This document shows positions 9,483 to 17,941 of a stretch of DNA of 64,000 nt, in pieces (the stretch's first letter is position 1; every line of letters begins with the position of its first letter). Origin of the DNA: Mariniflexile sp044335535 (GTDB lineage: Bacteria > Bacteroidota > Bacteroidia > Flavobacteriales > Flavobacteriaceae); the NCBI RefSeq assembly GCF_044335535.1, contig NZ_JBIQVZ010000011.1, forward strand, positions 1-64,000, in the 5' to 3' direction. The notes under the pieces were generated by a model. It was not told the DNA's origin. It ran no database searches and worked only from the letters and a program-made list of their open reading frames with translations. Both the position numbers and the translations under genes were made by a program.

Positions 9483-9701
9483 GAACTCATTTAAAGTTTT
9501 TCAATTTGCTAAAAAATTGCTGATTTCAGCTCTGCTTTTGCCTTTTCTTCCTTCCGTAGCTTTTCCAATGCGACAAGCTGGCTCCTTCTCTAAAAAGGTT
9601 TACTAAACCTTTTCTTTACGCTCGGCCCTAACTCAAAAAAGCCTTCAACAGAACTAAAACCCCCTAATTTTCACTTAATTTCAAAAACTTTAAATAAGTT
9701 C
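9483..9701. mobile_element. 219-bp terminal-inverted-repeat element (copy A) inserted in the transposase gene
   Basis: Left end GAACTCATTTAAAGTTTTT; the right end is its near reverse complement, AAAAACTTTAAATAAGTTC. On the minus strand the flanks read TAT before and TAT after the element, a 3-bp target duplication. Removing the element plus one TAT joins IFNY to VSNNPNNW in frame. Its interior shares blocks with copies at 39158 and 51094 (GGCTTTTTTGAGTT, GCTACGGAAGGAA) in inverted orientation, plus an extra hairpin (AAAAGGTTTAGTAAACCTTT, read on the minus strand). It has no ORF, so it would have been moved in trans. Confidence 0.85.
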
Positions 9702-10025
9702 ATAATTAAAAATATTGATGTATGCTTTTTCGTCTCTAATGATATGGTCATGAAATGAACGATGCCATGCAAAATCTATAAAGCCAGCTTCATGGATTTT
9801 ATTAGATGACGTTGTTTTCATGGCACCCATTTGACTGGAAAGGGATTTTATTCTCACATTTTGCGCTTTCACTTTTTGACTATCAATTTCTAAAATTAAA
9901 TGCAAATGATTGGGCATTACGACATAATTATGAATATCAACATATTGATATTGGCTAATTAACCATTGGATTCTTTCATCAACAATTTTCCCATATTGAT
10001 TTAATTCAACCTCATATTGGATTTT

Positions 10026-10105
10026 GGGATGATGATTTTCAGGATAATGATTTCCGGGATAATGATTTTCGGGATGATGCAGGGACAGGTCGCGATCTGT
10101 CCCTG
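10026..10105. repeat. 15-bp tandem repeats and an adjacent 26-bp palindrome inside the transposase gene
   Basis: Three full copies and a partial of a 15-bp unit (consensus GGGATAATGATTTTC) occupy 10026-10080 and encode a His-Pro-Glu-Asn repeat in the transposase frame. They abut a palindrome at 10080-10105 with 9-bp perfect arms, CAGGGACAG and CTGTCCCTG, around a TCGCGA centre. In the minus frame this encodes TDRDLSLH. Both keep the reading frame. Confidence 0.8.
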
Positions 10106-10221
10106 CGGGAATCACACGCCCCAAACAACACAAATTATAAATTATCTTTTGAATAATCATACCCAAACATATTCCTTTTTTATTCATAATTACGAATTAT
10201 ATACCCGCACGAACGCCAATT

Positions 10222-10375
10222 AATACCGTGTTTTGGCGACGCCGAATCTCGTTCCTCGATTTCTAACCTTTAATCAAATCGAAAAAATCGGGAGGTCACT
10301 ATGGAAACAAAAACTGGTTATTTTTCGATTCACAAACACTCCAATAAAATAAAAATGATGTGTTTGTAAACCACC
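10222..10375. repeat. Degenerate CRISPR repeat and flanking stem-loop on the cas2 side of the array
   Basis: AATACCGTGTTTT (10222-10234) and TTCTAACCTTTAATCAAA (10261-10278) match the two halves of the array repeat with a few substitutions, but are separated by 26 unrelated bases. After about 50 bp, 10327-10375 carries GATTCACAAACACT, a short spacer and TGTTTGTAAACCACC. This forms an 8-bp stem and is almost the same as the sequence after the last repeat at 11511-11560. It looks like a relic of an older array end. Confidence 0.7.
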
Positions 10376-10382
10376 TCAATAA

Positions 10383-10431
10383 AAAAAATGCCTCAATCTT
10401 GCCTTATCACTGCAAAAAAGAAGCATTTTTT
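10383..10431. terminator. Possible terminator beside the first repeat
   Basis: AAAAAATGC near 10383 is the reverse complement of GCATTTTTT at 10423-10431, with a loop of about 31 nt. It lies just outside the first intact repeat, where a minus-strand pre-crRNA would end. The long loop makes it a weak candidate. Confidence 0.3.
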
Positions 10432-10483
10432 ATAACGATACTTCACTTTAATCCTTTGAATATTAGAAGATAACAAGCCAACT

Positions 10484-11504
10484 AATATCGTGTTTTCTAA
10501 TCTTTAATCAAACCACAACTACATTTGGCTATCTTCTATACCTTTACGGAATATCGTGTTTTCTAATCTTTAATCAAACCACAACTTACCGCCTTTTATT
10601 TTTGCAAGCCTGTTCAATATCGTGTTTTCTAATCTTTAATCAAACCACAACTACAATATACAGCAAAAATCATCTGAGGACAATATCGTGTTTTCTAATC
10701 TTTAATCAAACCACAACTATCAAATCAGACCGATTTACAGGGTGCTCAATATCGTGTTTTCTAATCTTTAATCAAACCACAACTACACAAAAATATACAA
10801 TGATTATGTAGCGAATATCGTGTTTTCTAATCTTTAATCAAACCACAACTAGTAGACAACGAACAATGATACTACAAATAATATCGTGTTTTCTAATCTT
10901 TAATCAAACCACAACTAGAAGTGCTTTGCCCGTTGCTATAAGAGAATATCGTGTTTTCTAATCTTTAATCAAACCACAACTTGGTGATGTTCCACCTGTA
11001 ATGCCCGATGAATATCGTGTTTTCTAATCTTTAATCAAACCACAACCGGGGACAGGCTGTATCGGTTGGAAACATCAATATCGTGTTTTCTAATCTTTAA
11101 TCAAACCACAACTCTTCGGCACGTTGGTCTTTTTCAACTTGAATATCGTGTTTTCTAATCTTTAATCAAACCACAACTTATATACAAAAACTTACAATAA
11201 ATCAGTTAATATCGTGTTTTCTAATCTTTAATCAAACCACAACTTTCTATGATGCTTAGCGAGTTTGGTGTTAATATCGTGTTTTCTAATCTTTAATCAA
11301 ACCACAACTCATTTGCAATTACGGTTTGCGGTGTTGGAATATCGTGTTTTCTAATCTTTAATCAAACCACAACTCATCAACTGCTCCTAAAAACAATACC
11401 ATGAATATCGTGTTTTCTAATCTTTAATCAAACCACAACCTCATTTGGTCACCATCGATAAACTGCATAATATCGTGTTTTCTAATCTTTAATCAAATTG
11501 ACCA
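10484..11504 (-). CRISPR. Type II-C CRISPR array, 16 repeats and 15 spacers
   Basis: The 36-bp repeat starts AATATCGTGTTTTCTAATCT on the plus strand and ends CAAACCACAAC. Starts are at 10484, 10550, 10616, 10682, 10748, 10814, 10880, 10945, 11011, 11077, 11142, 11208, 11273, 11338, 11404 and 11469. Spacers are 29 or 30 bp and all different. The first 15 repeats appear identical; the 16th loses its last bases (ATTGACC in place of the usual ACCACAAC end). The tracrRNA anti-repeat upstream of cas9 matches the plus-strand repeat, so mature crRNAs must come from the minus strand, beginning GTTGTGG. No promoter is obvious at the cas9-side end. Confidence 0.97.
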
Positions 11505-11510
11505 AAGGGA

Positions 11511-11560
11511 GATTCACAAACACACCGCCTAAAATGAAAATGTGGTGTTTGTAAACCACC
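11511..11560. repeat. Stem-loop sequence after the last CRISPR repeat (second copy)
   Basis: GATTCACAAACACACC, a 21-bp spacer and GGTGTTTGTAAACCACC. It duplicates 10327-10375 on the other side of the array in the same orientation. CACAAACAC pairs with GTGTTTGT. It is not part of the cas9 gene, which ends at 11654. Confidence 0.7.
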
Positions 11561-11653
11561 ATTAAAATACGAAACCAAAAAATCGGATGATTTCCCGTTG
11601 AGGTTTGAGCTGTTTAAGATTAAAAAATGTATGTCAATGAACGTAAATTAAAT

Positions 11654-14600
11654 TTACTTAAAAATAATTTTTCCTGTTGAGGTCATAATAAATTCATAAC
11701 CCTCAACTAAAACATCTAATTTACTAACTTGTAATCTAACTTGTTCTAAAGGATTTTCAAAATCTACATTATAATATTCTTTAAGTTCACTCGCTTGTTT
11801 GGCTTCATAATGAGACCTGAAAGTTAACCTGCCCTGTGCATCAAATTTTGACAGTTTATATAATCGCCTATTTAAATCTCTCACACTTAAATCATAAATT
11901 TCTTCAACAGAATCTTTATAGAATAAAACCATCAAACCTTTTTTTAGAATATATTTTAAAGGTAATCCAGTCTTATTATGTGGGTTCTCAACAATATCAT
12001 ATTCTTGGTTAAATTCCCTATTACTTAATTTAAAGTATTGTCCTGCTTCTTTATTATTTATCGATTCAAAAGCTCTTTTCATTTTACCTTTTTTATCTTT
12101 ACCTTCATAAATGGCTATTCCATAATTTTCATCATTTTGCCCATACACTTTTTGCTTGTGTTCGTGTCTTGATTTTGATAATAAACTATGTTCTTTAATT
12201 TCTAATGGATTTTTAACTGAGTTGGCATAAATTCTAACTTTATTGATAGGTACTTGCTTTTCTTCATTCATCCAAACTGTTCCGTCTATTTTATTTTTTT
12301 GCTGTGCATTTGATGAAAGTAATAACACTTTATTTGCTACAGCTTCTTTTACTTTTTCTTTTACTGTTTCATCAACAATATTTTCAATATCATTAGCTTT
12401 TAGACTTTCTAAATCTTTACGAATTACATATCGAATCTCTTCTGTATTTAAAGGATTTTTAATCGCCCCATAAATACTGTCTTGGTGCAATGAACCTCTT
12501 ATTGTATCTCCTTGCAGAACCCTTGGTTTTTTTTCTCCTTTTGCGTTTAGTTTATAGATTACTTTTCCGTTAGCATCTTTTTTTGGAATTGCTTTTCCTT
12601 TTGCGTCTCGTTCTATTTCGGCAACGTATTGCTTTTTACCACGAACTCTTATAATTTTTTTGGACTGTTTTTTGACATTATCTGGTGTGTAATGAGAAAC
12701 CAATATTTCCTCTTCAATTTTCAGCAAATCTTCTTTGAAAGTTTTCCATGGTTTAGCCTGTTCAATAATAGCCTTTGCTTCTTTTTTGTTTTGTTCGTCT
12801 TCCAATCTCCACGCATGAGCCAAAACATCATATTTGTCTTTGGTCATACAAGCAATGGTTATGGCATCTATCGTATGATGGGTATGTTTACTTCTATCTT
12901 TCTCTTTATACTGTTTAAATCCGTTTTCGTCTATATAGGATTCTTGAATTCCCCATTGTTTCCTAAATTCTGCCACCATACCTCCTTTTACGCTTTCCAC
13001 TCTCTTAAAATAAGATTTTAAATAAGCTTGTGCATATTTGGTAATAATTCCAGTGTCTGGGATTTGACTGTTTTTAAAACCTACTTTTGGTTCCTCCCAA
13101 ATAAAACGGTCATATTTTCCTTGAAGATAATTTCGTTTTAATGTTAAATAATGTCTTCTTCTTATTTTTCTATCTTTTAGTTCTTTTGTTGTAGCTGCTT
13201 TTATGGAACGGCTTATAATTTCAATTTCTCTCGATAAATTATCTGCTTCTTCATTCCAGTGGGCAATTCTTGGTAAAATCTCAAAATGATTACTTAATTC
13301 AAATGGCATTTTTTGCTTTTTTATATCTCTATTAAAACGTTGACTACATAAAGTTTTATTCATTTGAGAATTATCCTGAGAAATACTTCTTGGAATAGTG
13401 TGTTCAATATCATAAGCAGGATTACTACCTATAAAATCACAAATGCTAATGTTTTTACCTTGTTCATATATTTCACATTTGTTTTGTTCAACCCAAAGTT
13501 GGTATCTTAAAATATCATCTTCTGTTGGTTCTACTTCTTTTTTACATTCTTCGAAATAGAGTTTCTTAATTTTTTTAATAGCATCTTCTCTGAATTTTTT
13601 ATTCTCATTTTGATAATCTTGAATTCCTTTTCTTCTGTTGGCATCGTTCAACTCACGCGCCATTTCTATATGAATTCGGGTAGTTTCATCAACATGACCT
13701 TCAAGAATAAGTGTATTTAAAACTTTTCTTAATTGATGTAAGGCACGCATTGCCATTGGATTTTTAATTGAAGATGTCAAAGGACTTCCTAAAACCACTT
13801 TTTCATTTCCAAAATCATCTTTAATGATTTTCTTCTTGAAAATCTCTATATCCGATGGATGATATAGTTTTTTTAATTGTTTTGGGTTACTACAAAAAAC
13901 CTCTCCGTCCTGATTTTCTCCTTTAAGAAATTCCAAAACTTTTTCATCTAATCTTTTTATTTTAATGAATTCATACTTCTTCAATTGATCAATAAAAATC
14001 AGAAATAAATCATTAAGGATTTTTTGTTGCTCTTGCTTGTTTTCTATTTTATTAGAATTATAGAAATCAACTAGCTTATCCTTTAAATCAGTTTCAAAAT
14101 GTTGTTCTGCTTCTTTTGAATAATATACTTTATTTCCATCTTCATTTTCAGTTTTATACTCTTTAATTAGTTCATTAATTAATTCTAATAATTCTTTTTC
14201 AAAAGTATAATTCCCTATAATTTCTGCAATTTTAGTTTGAATGTAATTTCGTTGTTCGATATCTTTCCAAATAGTCTCATCAACAATATTTTCAATGTTT
14301 GCCATAAAAACAGCATGAGAATAAAGCAATCCTTCTTTAATGTAAGGCAGAATTTTGGTAATTGCTGATAAACTTAAATTGGCGAAATCCTTTTTCAATT
14401 TGATTTTACTAAATGATTTTGCATTTTTATCATTCAAACCTAACTTGTCTTTGGCATATTCATACAAATAAACATCTGAGGTAGCAACTGAGAGTAAATG
14501 CCATAAATCTTTGTAATCAACTACTTTAGTTACTTTTTCTTGTTTAGAATTTAAAGTTTTGTATGTGAACGTTTTTGCTTTCCAGTCTTCTCCAATAGAA

Positions 14601-15985
14601 TTTTTCAACGAAGCGGAAACTTGACAAGCAGAAACTGTATCAGTTGGTTTGTAATTGAACCAATAAAAGCAGTCTTTTTTTTTAGAAGATTTGTAAAAAC
14701 CAACACTTGCTCCTTTCTCAACTAGCTCTTTGGCTAAGACTTCAAAATTAAAATCATTTTTTCTGTAGAATTTTGGAATCAATTTTAATTTTTCTTCATG
14801 AGTTAAAAAACGTAAAATTTTCTCACTTTGAGTTCCTATTTTTATGGTATTCAAATATGCCCACATCCTGTATTCCTCAAAATCGGGATGAGAAACTGCG
14901 CAACGAGATTTATTTTTTTCAAAAGAACATTTTCCAATCAATCCCTTTTGGGATTTTAATGGTCTTTGAAAGAAAATGGCTTTATATAAATCTTTGGCTA
15001 AACCTGTAAATCTCTTTTCAGGTAATTTTTCATTTTCACTAATTCCTTCTATTCCTTGTGTTTTGCAAATTATAATAAACTCCTCCAAATAGTGTTCTTC
15101 TCTTGAAGTATATTGATTTCTAATTTTTCCTTTGTTATATATGCTATAAAAGTATTGACCAAGTGTTTTAAAATTTCCATCAAGCATAGCTTGTGAAATT
15201 TCTTTAATTTTCCCTTTTACCTTCCCTAAATCTTCTTTCTTATTTAATCGAACAATAAGTTCTTCTTTACATTTTACAATATCATTTTCATTCTTTTTGG
15301 TTATAGCAACCAAAGAATTGTAAAGTGTTTTTAATTTCTTTTCTCCTTCATCCAAATCTTTTTTAAAACCTCCTTTTTCAGCTTCATCAATAATTCCAAG
15401 ATTTAGAAAATAATCCTTCAACTCATTTAAAATTAAACTTGCATCATCTAAATCTTCAATTAAAGATTGCATTTGAGGGTTATGTTCGTCAAAAACACCT
15501 TCGGCTGATTGATCTAGTCTATTACTTAAAAAACCTCGTCTTTGAGCAATGTGATACAAAGCCCGTCCAAGCTCAAATAAAGTTGTTTTTTGTTTGCTTG
15601 TTATGTCTCTAAAAAAATAAGGATTTATATTCTCATCGTCACTAGTTCGTAACCATTTCAAAAATTCAGGATTCAGCGGATATTTTTTAAATCCTGATTT
15701 TTTCCACTCTTCTACTTCATCTATTGATAATGGACACATACCATTAAGAGAAAGAACTTTCAGAGTTTCGTATTTTCGTAACTTTCTACGGTATTTAATT
15801 TTTCTTGCACTTCTATATCCAGTTCTTTCAGCTGCACGAGAACTTTCAATTCCTTTTTCAGACTTCACACCTTCTGAAAATATTCTAACACCTTTATCAA
15901 CAAGTGAAAAATTATTTCCTTCCTTATCTACAACAGCCCACCCAATACTGTTCGTTCCTAAATCCAATCCTAAAATTCTTGCCAT
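11654..15985 (-). CDS. cas9: CRISPR-associated endonuclease Cas9 (type II-C)
   Basis: RNA-guided nuclease that cuts both strands of invading DNA using crRNA and tracrRNA. The 1443 residues from ATG at 15985 (MARILGLDLGTNSIGWAVVD) include RuvC-I with D8, the arginine-rich bridge helix (RAAERTGYRSARKIKYRRKL), a long REC region, RuvC-II IHIEMAREL near residue 772, HNH DIEHTIPRS near 862, RuvC-III HTHHTIDAIT near 1038 and a C-terminal PAM-interacting region. Catalytic residues all look intact. It is longer than the compact II-C Cas9 proteins (about 1000-1100 residues) but within the large Bacteroidota form. A TTG at 16006 is a less likely start. It is convergent with cas1-cas2. Confidence 0.98.
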   Translation of the reverse strand: MARILGLDLGTNSIGWAVVDKEGNNFSLVDKGVRIFSEGVKSEKGIESSRAAERTGYRSARKIKYRRKLRKYETLKVLSLNGMCPLSIDEVEEWKKSGFKKYPLNPEFLKWLRTSDDENINPYFFRDITSKQKTTLFELGRALYHIAQRRGFLSNRLDQSAEGVFDEHNPQMQSLIEDLDDASLILNELKDYFLNLGIIDEAEKGGFKKDLDEGEKKLKTLYNSLVAITKKNENDIVKCKEELIVRLNKKEDLGKVKGKIKEISQAMLDGNFKTLGQYFYSIYNKGKIRNQYTSREEHYLEEFIIICKTQGIEGISENEKLPEKRFTGLAKDLYKAIFFQRPLKSQKGLIGKCSFEKNKSRCAVSHPDFEEYRMWAYLNTIKIGTQSEKILRFLTHEEKLKLIPKFYRKNDFNFEVLAKELVEKGASVGFYKSSKKKDCFYWFNYKPTDTVSACQVSASLKNSIGEDWKAKTFTYKTLNSKQEKVTKVVDYKDLWHLLSVATSDVYLYEYAKDKLGLNDKNAKSFSKIKLKKDFANLSLSAITKILPYIKEGLLYSHAVFMANIENIVDETIWKDIEQRNYIQTKIAEIIGNYTFEKELLELINELIKEYKTENEDGNKVYYSKEAEQHFETDLKDKLVDFYNSNKIENKQEQQKILNDLFLIFIDQLKKYEFIKIKRLDEKVLEFLKGENQDGEVFCSNPKQLKKLYHPSDIEIFKKKIIKDDFGNEKVVLGSPLTSSIKNPMAMRALHQLRKVLNTLILEGHVDETTRIHIEMARELNDANRRKGIQDYQNENKKFREDAIKKIKKLYFEECKKEVEPTEDDILRYQLWVEQNKCEIYEQGKNISICDFIGSNPAYDIEHTIPRSISQDNSQMNKTLCSQRFNRDIKKQKMPFELSNHFEILPRIAHWNEEADNLSREIEIISRSIKAATTKELKDRKIRRRHYLTLKRNYLQGKYDRFIWEEPKVGFKNSQIPDTGIITKYAQAYLKSYFKRVESVKGGMVAEFRKQWGIQESYIDENGFKQYKEKDRSKHTHHTIDAITIACMTKDKYDVLAHAWRLEDEQNKKEAKAIIEQAKPWKTFKEDLLKIEEEILVSHYTPDNVKKQSKKIIRVRGKKQYVAEIERDAKGKAIPKKDANGKVIYKLNAKGEKKPRVLQGDTIRGSLHQDSIYGAIKNPLNTEEIRYVIRKDLESLKANDIENIVDETVKEKVKEAVANKVLLLSSNAQQKNKIDGTVWMNEEKQVPINKVRIYANSVKNPLEIKEHSLLSKSRHEHKQKVYGQNDENYGIAIYEGKDKKGKMKRAFESINNKEAGQYFKLSNREFNQEYDIVENPHNKTGLPLKYILKKGLMVLFYKDSVEEIYDLSVRDLNRRLYKLSKFDAQGRLTFRSHYEAKQASELKEYYNVDFENPLEQVRLQVSKLDVLVEGYEFIMTSTGKIIFK

Positions 15986-16076
15986 TACTATATGTATTTT
16001 AATCAATTTTTAAAAGTAAGAAAAAGAAAATCAACGTTTTTATGGAAATCCGTAAACCCATCAAAAAAAGTTTATC

Positions 16077-16084
16077 TATATTTG
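16077..16084 (+). promoter_or_regulatory. Putative -7 box for tracrRNA
   Basis: TATATTTG matches the Bacteroidota -7 consensus TAnnTTTG and lies about 7 bp before the expected tracrRNA 5' end. No clear TTG -33 box is seen at the usual distance. Confidence 0.5.
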
Positions 16085-16089
16085 CTACA

Positions 16090-16177
16090 GATTAAACTTT
16101 CTAATCTTTAATCTTGTCACAATAAGGCTATATGCCGTAGATGAAAATCTTTAGTCCTGCTTCGGTGGGACTTTTTT
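16090..16177 (+). ncRNA. tracrRNA of the type II-C system
   Basis: The anti-repeat TTTCTAATCTTTAATC (about 16099-16114) equals 16 consecutive bases of the plus-strand CRISPR repeat. A bulge and then CACAA continue the match, so this RNA can pair with minus-strand crRNA. A short nexus hairpin follows (AAGGCTATATGCCG has GGC-TATAT-GCC), then a linker and a terminator hairpin. It is read divergently from cas9, 105 bp upstream of the cas9 ATG. The length of about 88 nt assumes a start near 16090. The duplex would be cut by RNase III and bound by Cas9. Confidence 0.88.
16154..16177 (+). terminator. Intrinsic terminator of tracrRNA
   Basis: GTCCTGC, TTCG loop and GTGGGAC form a 7-bp stem with two wobble pairs, followed by six T residues. 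It also serves as the 3' hairpin of the tracrRNA. Confidence 0.85.
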
Positions 16178-16244
16178 ATTTGGAAAATTCATATTCGTAT
16201 CTTACGGCTCTTTTAAAGAGATTCCTGCCTTCGCAGGAATATAT

Positions 16245-17531
16245 TTAATCCGCAATAGCCGCATTTACCAATAACCTAAACTTTCCACCAGTATCATCAT
16301 TTACTTTTTGGGTTTGCTTTAAAAGGATGCCAATAAGGTCTTCTTTAGGGTCAGCAAAATATTGGGTGTTAAAATAACCGCCCCATTCAAATGTACCTTC
16401 ACTACCGTTACCTCCTAAATCATGTTTTTTGGCATCTACAAGTCCAAATGCTAACCCATGAACCGCAGGTATCTCTTCAGAAATGTACGGTATTTGGTTG
16501 GTTAAAATAGTTTCTACGGTGGTTCTGCTTAAAAGTCTAACACCATTAAGTTCGCCTTGGTTTAAATACATTTCTAAAAAAGTAGCATAATCTTTTGCGG
16601 TACTTGTAAGGCCGGCGCCACCTGAGAAAAATTGTTTGGCACCTGTTTTTGGGTAATCGGTATCGTAAAACGTCACTGGATATTTTACCCATTTATCATT
16701 TTCTTTGGTTTGAACGGTTACCAATCGGTTGTATTTAGACTCTGGAAGATAAAATTGGGTATCGTTCATTCCCAAAGGGTCAAAAATGCGGGTTTTCAAA
16801 AACACATCAAAAGGCATTCCTGAAACCACTTCAACAAAATACCCCAACACATCCAATCCTTCGCTATACGTGAATTTTTCACCAGGGTTATGGTGTAATG
16901 GTAGGCTTGCTAACTTTTTAATATTATCGGCAATTTTCACATCTTCGGTAGTAAATAAATCTACAATACCTGCTTTGGCATATATTTTTTTGAAAGTAGG
17001 GTCACCATCTATTTGTCCGTAACCAATACCCGAGGTGTGTGTAAGCAGATTTCTAATAGTAATTTGTTTATCGGCTGGTTTGGTGGTGTACGACGAATCT
17101 GCTTCATTAAAAGATTCCAACAACTGGGGGTTGGCAAATTCCGGAATGTATTTGGAAATAGGGTCGTCTAGACCAAACTTACCTTCTTCCCAAAGCATCA
17201 TAACCGCTGTAGACGTAATGGCTTTAGATTGCGATGCGATTCTAAAAATATGATCTAATTGCAAGGCTTCTTGCGAGGCATTATTTGCCATACCAAAAGC
17301 TTTATGGTAAACAATTTTTCCGTGTCTGGCGATTAACGCTACGGCACCGGGTATTTTATGGTCTTTAATAGCGTTTGTTAGCAAGGTGTCGATACGGTTA
17401 AGCCTTTCTTGGGAGATTCCAGTGGTGCTGGCAGAAACTTCTGGAAGTATTTCTTCTTTAGTTTCAGAATTTTGTTTAAAACAAGCAGTAAACAAAAGCG
17501 TGGAAAGAAGAATAACAAATAAATTTTTCAT
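16245..17531 (-). CDS. Serine hydrolase, class C beta-lactamase-like lipoprotein
   Basis: Predicted exported esterase, D-aminopeptidase or beta-lactamase-fold hydrolase of Pfam family Beta-lactamase; the substrate is unknown. The 428-residue protein begins with a lipoprotein signal peptide ending LLFTAC (Cys17). The catalytic SxxK is SQSK at residues 100-103. The second motif is YSEG near residue 223, where family members usually have YxN, and a HTSGIGYG segment lies near 163. The third (KTG-like) motif is not clear. It stands alone between tracrRNA and a repeat-rich gap. A true antibiotic-degrading beta-lactamase is unlikely given the family's breadth. Confidence 0.85.
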   Translation of the reverse strand: MKNLFVILLSTLLFTACFKQNSETKEEILPEVSASTTGISQERLNRIDTLLTNAIKDHKIPGAVALIARHGKIVYHKAFGMANNASQEALQLDHIFRIASQSKAITSTAVMMLWEEGKFGLDDPISKYIPEFANPQLLESFNEADSSYTTKPADKQITIRNLLTHTSGIGYGQIDGDPTFKKIYAKAGIVDLFTTEDVKIADNIKKLASLPLHHNPGEKFTYSEGLDVLGYFVEVVSGMPFDVFLKTRIFDPLGMNDTQFYLPESKYNRLVTVQTKENDKWVKYPVTFYDTDYPKTGAKQFFSGGAGLTSTAKDYATFLEMYLNQGELNGVRLLSRTTVETILTNQIPYISEEIPAVHGLAFGLVDAKKHDLGGNGSEGTFEWGGYFNTQYFADPKEDLIGILLKQTQKVNDDTGGKFRLLVNAAIAD

Positions 17532-17941
17532 GAGTTTAGTTGATTTTTGAATAATTGAATAGCTAATTTACTTTTTTTATGATAATTTAAATAAATAAAA
17601 ACAAAAAAAGCACAACGCAAAAAATCCAACATCCAACTCCCAACCCCGCAGTTCCCCGTAGATAAAGTAACCCAATGTTAAAATGCAAAAACCTCCAAAA
17701 AATGCAAAAAAATAACACCGTCCTAAAACAATCGTACATACATTTGAAACGCCATGCAGCGTGAACAGTTAGATGGTTAGAAAGGTAGTTACTTTTAAAT
17801 GGCGACAAAATACTTTTCAAGATTTGCATTCCCCTTTTCACAATTCACCCAAAACCCAGAACCCGAAATTTGTTTATTTATTATTCTATTGAAGACACAT
17901 AAGCTATATGTGTGTTATATATTTTAAAAAGTTTACAATGG

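Larger units (their letters stand above)
9426..10187 (-). pseudogene. REP-associated tyrosine (Y1) transposase, disrupted by an inserted element
   Basis: RAYT/TnpA-REP-like single-strand transposase of the IS200 superfamily. The HUH motif is visible as VVMPNHLHLIL, followed by WHRSFHDHIIRDEKAYINIFNY. The frame then runs into a 219-bp insertion (9483-9701), whose end supplies the stop codon. Beyond the insertion the normal family C-terminus resumes as SNNPNNWHKDKFHKRD and a TAG at 9426-9428. The N-terminal part is also damaged: GYDYSKDNL, the usual start of the domain, is readable at 10141-10164 but in a different frame. The gene lies between cas2 and the CRISPR array and is unlikely to be functional. 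Confidence 0.88.

Noticed and set aside
9690..10187. Treating the transposase as an intact 165-residue gene
   Set aside because: The stop codon is supplied by the inserted element, the true C-terminus lies beyond it, and the N-terminal motif is in another frame.
10327..10375. Interpreting the stem-loop next to the array as a second tracrRNA
   Set aside because: It has no anti-repeat match of useful length and no terminator; the upstream-of-cas9 candidate is much better.
10602..10811. 69-codon frame with internal repeats CFLIFNQTTT
   Set aside because: It is translation of the CRISPR repeats.
11654..15985. A second effector or toxin inside the CRISPR locus
   Set aside because: Besides cas1, cas2, cas9, tracrRNA and the transposase relic, no further gene was found between 8.2 and 16.2 kb; csn2 and cas4 are absent, as expected for II-C.
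16245..17531. Calling the serine hydrolase an antibiotic-resistance beta-lactamase
   Set aside because: The SxxK motif alone is shared with many esterases and peptidases, and the other motifs are not those of AmpC.
17587..17841. 84-codon minus-strand frame rich in Phe and Cys
   Set aside because: No start context, no recognisable domain, and it lies in a repeat-rich gap; probably chance.
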